Assembly: GCA_041678445.1 (NCBI GenBank)
Contig: JBAYOD010000134.1
Coordinates: 1 to 8,584, forward strand
From: Zeimonas sp041678445
GTDB lineage: Bacteria; Pseudomonadota; Gammaproteobacteria; Burkholderiales; Burkholderiaceae_E
Length of the DNA stretch: 8,584 nt
Direction: 5' to 3'
The first letter of the stretch is position 1, and each line of letters starts with the position of its first letter. Positions 6,249 to 8,584 of the stretch are shown piece after piece. Below the pieces are notes generated by a model. That model made no database searches. It was not told the DNA's origin and saw only the letters and a list, made by a program, of their open reading frames with translations. A program made the translations under genes and the position numbers.

Positions 6249-8372
6249 GTGGCGAGCAGGCAGCGGCCGGCCGGCAAGGCTTCCGGGAAGCCGGCGGGCG
6301 CGCTGCCGCTCGCCCGGCTCGGCATCCGCCGCGAGCAGGATCTGCCGCTGCACCTGCCGATCCGCTATGAGGACGAGACCCGGCTGAGTGCGATCGGCGG
6401 GTTGCGGCCCGGTGAGACGGCCCAGATCGAAGCCGAGGTCCTGCGCGCCGAGATCGTGGCGCATCCCCGACGCATGCTGGTCGTCACGCTGCGCGACGAC
6501 TCCGACAGGCGGATCGACCTGAGGTTCCTGCACTTCTGGGGCTCGCAGCTCAAGCAATTGTCGCCAGGTCGCCGGGTGCGCGCGATCGGTGAGGTCCGGG
6601 GTGGCTTGTTCGGCCTCGAAATGGTCCACCCGCGCTGGCGGGTCGTGACCGGCGACACGCCGCTGCCCGAGCGCCTGACACCGATCTATCCGACGGTCGC
6701 CGGACTCGGCCAGGCACGGATCCGGGCTGCAGTGCGCGCCGCGTTGCAAGGACTGGACTGGCCGGAGACGGTGCCGGCCGAAGTCTGTCGCCAGCTCGGG
6801 CTGCCGCCGCCGGCCGAGGCCCTGCGCGCCCTGCACGAACCGCCCGCGGGCGTGTCGCTGGCGGCCCTGGAGGAGCGATCGACCCCCGAATGGCGCCGGG
6901 TGATCTTCGACGAACTGCTCGCCCAGCAATTGTCCTTGCGGCAGGCACGGGCGGCGCGCGCGCGGTTGGCGGCCCCCGTGCTGGCCGGCCACGCGATGGT
7001 CGAGCAGCTGCTCGCAGCGCTGCCCTTCACGCTGACCGGTGCCCAGCAGCGCGCCTGGGCCGAAGTCTCGGCCGATCTCGCCCGGGCGCAGCCGATGAAC
7101 CGCCTGCTGCAGGGCGATGTCGGCAGCGGCAAGACGGTGATTGCGGCACTGGCCGCCGCCCAAGCGATCGGCAGCGGCTGGCAGGCCGCGCTGATGGCGC
7201 CGACCGAACTGCTGGCCGAACAGCATCGGCACAAGCTCGCTCCCTGGATGGCGGCGGCGGGCGCCCGCATCGCCTGGCTGTCGGGCTCGCAGCGCGAGTC
7301 GGAGAAGAAGGCGGTGCGCAACGCCGTGTCGGCCGGCGACGTGGATCTGCTGATCGGGACGCATGCCCTGATCGAGGAAACGGTGGGCTTCGGCCGGCTG
7401 GGCCTGGCGATCGTCGACGAGCAGCACCGCTTCGGCGTCGAGCAGCGGCTCGCGCTGCGCGCCAAGCTGGCCGCCGCCACCGGCGCTGGCGACGATGCTG
7501 GCGAAGGTACGGGCGCTGCAGTCGCAGCGGTCGGTGCCGACTCCGCGCCGCTGCCCCACCAGTTGATGATGAGCGCCACGCCGATTCCGCGCACGCTGGC
7601 GATGTCCTACTACGCCGATCTCGAGGTGTCGGTCATCGACGCGCTGCCGCCCGGTCGTCGCCCGGTGGTCACCCGGCTGGTTGCCGAGGCGCGCCGAGAC
7701 GAGGTCATCGCGCGACTGAGGGCTGCCTGCGAGGCCGGCCGCCAGGCCTACTGGGTCTGCCCGCTGATCGACGAAAGCGAAACGCTGGACCTGCAGACCG
7801 CGATCGACACCCATGCCCGGCTTTCCGGGGAACTGGCGCCGGCCCGGGTCGGGCTCGTGCACGGCCGGATGGCCGGAGCCGACAAGCAGACAGTAATGGA
7901 CGCCTTCGTGCGCGGCGAGCTCCAGGTGCTGGTGGCGACCACGGTGATCGAGGTCGGCGTCGACGTGCCCAATGCCTCGCTGATGATCATCGAGCATGCC
8001 GAACGTTTCGGGTTGGCGCAGCTGCACCAGTTGCGCGGCCGGGTCGGTCGTGGCAGTACCGCCAGTTTCTGCATCCTGCTGTACCGGGCACCGCTGTCGC
8101 CGGCTGCCCGCGAGCGGCTGCGCACCCTGTACGAGACCAGCGACGGTTTCGAGATCGCCCGGCGCGACCTGATGCAGCGCGGGCCGGGAGAGCTGCTCGG
8201 CGCCCGCCAGTCGGGCGAGATGCTGCTGCGCTTCGCCGATCTCGAGCGCGACGCCGGGCTGGTCAGCGCCGCCCGCGAGACGGCCGACCGGATGCTGCGC
8301 GAAGACCCGGCGGCCGTCGAGCGCCACCTGGCGCGCTGGCTGGGTGGCCGCGAGCATTTCCTGAAAGCCTGA
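6249..8372 (+). CDS. recG: ATP-dependent DNA helicase RecG (707 aa)
   Basis: Superfamily 2 double-stranded DNA translocase that reverses stalled forks and migrates Holliday and other branched junctions. Seen: wedge/OB-fold region about 45-150 (LPIRYEDETRL, GEVRGGLFGLEMVHP); Walker A GDVGSGKT at 289-296 (K295); APTELLAEQH; DEQH box 390-393; motif III SATPIPRTLA from 442; VATTVIEVGVDVPNASLMII; motif VI QLHQLRGRVGRG at 591-602; and the RecG-specific TRG segment DLMQRGPGELLGARQSG at 640-656. The length is close to E. coli RecG (693). The GTG at 6249 is chosen because the frame upstream is only a shadow of ridA and no ATG lies near; it has no clear Shine-Dalgarno and may rely on coupling to ridA. 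Two differences from E. coli are visible: the extreme N-terminal helix-turn segment (GVGAAL in E. coli) is missing, and an Ala/Gly-rich insertion of about 20 residues sits at about 408-434 between the DEQH box and motif III. Confidence 0.96.
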   Translation: MASRQRPAGKASGKPAGALPLARLGIRREQDLPLHLPIRYEDETRLSAIGGLRPGETAQIEAEVLRAEIVAHPRRMLVVTLRDDSDRRIDLRFLHFWGSQLKQLSPGRRVRAIGEVRGGLFGLEMVHPRWRVVTGDTPLPERLTPIYPTVAGLGQARIRAAVRAALQGLDWPETVPAEVCRQLGLPPPAEALRALHEPPAGVSLAALEERSTPEWRRVIFDELLAQQLSLRQARAARARLAAPVLAGHAMVEQLLAALPFTLTGAQQRAWAEVSADLARAQPMNRLLQGDVGSGKTVIAALAAAQAIGSGWQAALMAPTELLAEQHRHKLAPWMAAAGARIAWLSGSQRESEKKAVRNAVSAGDVDLLIGTHALIEETVGFGRLGLAIVDEQHRFGVEQRLALRAKLAAATGAGDDAGEGTGAAVAAVGADSAPLPHQLMMSATPIPRTLAMSYYADLEVSVIDALPPGRRPVVTRLVAEARRDEVIARLRAACEAGRQAYWVCPLIDESETLDLQTAIDTHARLSGELAPARVGLVHGRMAGADKQTVMDAFVRGELQVLVATTVIEVGVDVPNASLMIIEHAERFGLAQLHQLRGRVGRGSTASFCILLYRAPLSPAARERLRTLYETSDGFEIARRDLMQRGPGELLGARQSGEMLLRFADLERDAGLVSAARETADRMLREDPAAVERHLARWLGGREHFLKA

Positions 8373-8395
8373 GCGCCTGAACCGGAACAGTTTCT

Positions 8396-8462
8396 CGTTC
8401 GAGCGCCAGGGGCGGGCCAAGGTGCGGGGGCTGGGCGGGGGGCCGGCGCCGGGTGCTTGCCC
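8396..8462 (+). repeat. Dispersed intergenic repeat, copy C (downstream of recG)
   Basis: The element starts 23 nt after the recG stop with CGTTCGAGCGCC (8396-8407, identical to copy A). It continues with GGGCCAAGGTGCGGGG, then the perfect palindrome CCGGCGCCGG (8443-8452), and ends with CCGGGTGCTTGCCC (8449-8462, identical to copy A). It shares a 16 nt identity (8415-8430) and a 10 nt identity (8441-8450) with copy B. Preserved block order and near-equal spacing in an otherwise unrelated context argue against a chance GC-rich match. It reads in the sense direction of recG. Confidence 0.75.
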
Positions 8463-8485
8463 CTGCTGGCGCAGGGGTGCCCTGC
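8460..8485 (+). other. Alternative hairpins downstream of recG (possible 3'-end structure)
   Basis: CCCCTGC (8460-8466) and GCAGGGG (8471-8477) pair perfectly over 7 bp with a TGGC loop. GCAGGG (8471-8476) can instead pair with CCCTGC at 8480-8485 over a 3 nt loop. The two stems are mutually exclusive. The unit is flanked by direct repeats GGTGCTTG (8452-8459 and 8486-8493). There is no T-run, so if it ends the recG transcript it would be through Rho or as a processing barrier. It directly follows repeat copy C. Confidence 0.5.
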
Positions 8486-8515
8486 GGTGCTTGGGCTCGT
8501 GGCCTGCTGCCGAAC

Positions 8516-8555
8516 CTCGCTACGCTCCCGCCGCTTTGCGGCGCTCGCTGCGCTC
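8516..8555. repeat. Structured repeat: hairpin flanked by 12 bp direct repeats
   Basis: CTCGCTACGCTC (8516-8527) and CTCGCTGCGCTC (8544-8555) differ by one base. They flank a perfect hairpin CGCCGC-TTT-GCGGCG (8529-8543). On the other strand the repeats read GAGCGNAGCGAG, a pattern I associate with REP-like intergenic elements in proteobacteria, though I cannot assign a family. The sequence after it, to 8584, has no recognisable gene. Confidence 0.5.
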
Positions 8556-8584
8556 AGACAGTCGGCGGCAAGTCAGATTATTGG

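Noticed and set aside
6210..8420. 736-codon open frame antisense to recG
   Set aside because: It mirrors recG codon structure in a high-GC gene; the protein has no recognisable motif, whereas the sense frame carries every RecG motif.
8373..8584. tRNA or small RNA gene in the right-hand tail
   Set aside because: Several hairpins are present but no cloverleaf, no T-loop GTTCGANNC in context with an acceptor stem, and no promoter-plus-terminator pair could be supported.

Overview
The window is a GC-rich (by eye roughly 70%) chromosomal stretch from a proteobacterium. The RecG protein lacks the N-terminal stretch seen in E. coli RecG and reads LPIRYEDETRL near its start. I associate that pattern with Betaproteobacteria (Burkholderiales or Rhodocyclales type), but the taxonomic call is inference. 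Coding is dense, codon use is uniform, and there is no sign of phage, transposase, CRISPR, tRNA or rRNA.

Layout. Positions 1-221 are non-coding and hold two tandem, diverged copies of an intergenic repeat plus a hairpin. Positions 222-5068 on the minus strand hold a two-gene operon: a YhaO-type metallophosphoesterase nuclease, then a 1189-residue YhaN-type SMC/Rad50-like ATPase, with an ATGA stop/start overlap. Positions 5069-5168 are a 100 bp divergent promoter region with the only clearly AT-rich island of the window. Positions 5169-8372 on the plus strand hold three co-oriented genes: a PaaI-family hotdog thioesterase, a RidA-family enamine/imine deaminase, and the branch-migrating helicase RecG. 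Positions 8373-8584 are non-coding and hold a third, inverted copy of the same repeat followed by several hairpin-forming elements.

How the genes relate. YhaO and YhaN resemble the nuclease and ATPase halves of SbcD-SbcC/Mre11-Rad50 and probably form one DNA-end or structure-processing complex. RecG, transcribed from the opposite side, remodels stalled forks and branched DNA, so the window is weighted to DNA repair. The thioesterase and RidA look like metabolic housekeeping genes that share a transcript with recG; I see no mechanistic link between them.

The least expected observation is non-coding. A repeat of about 70 bp starts 10-25 nt after the stop codon of both yhaN (minus strand) and recG (plus strand), each time in the sense direction of the gene it follows. 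The anchors CGTTCGAGCGCC and CCGGGTGCTTGCCC are identical in both copies. A third, more diverged copy lies in tandem at the left edge. This looks like a dispersed gene-end element of this genome. I found no convincing new protein system here; the protein-coding genes belong to known families.
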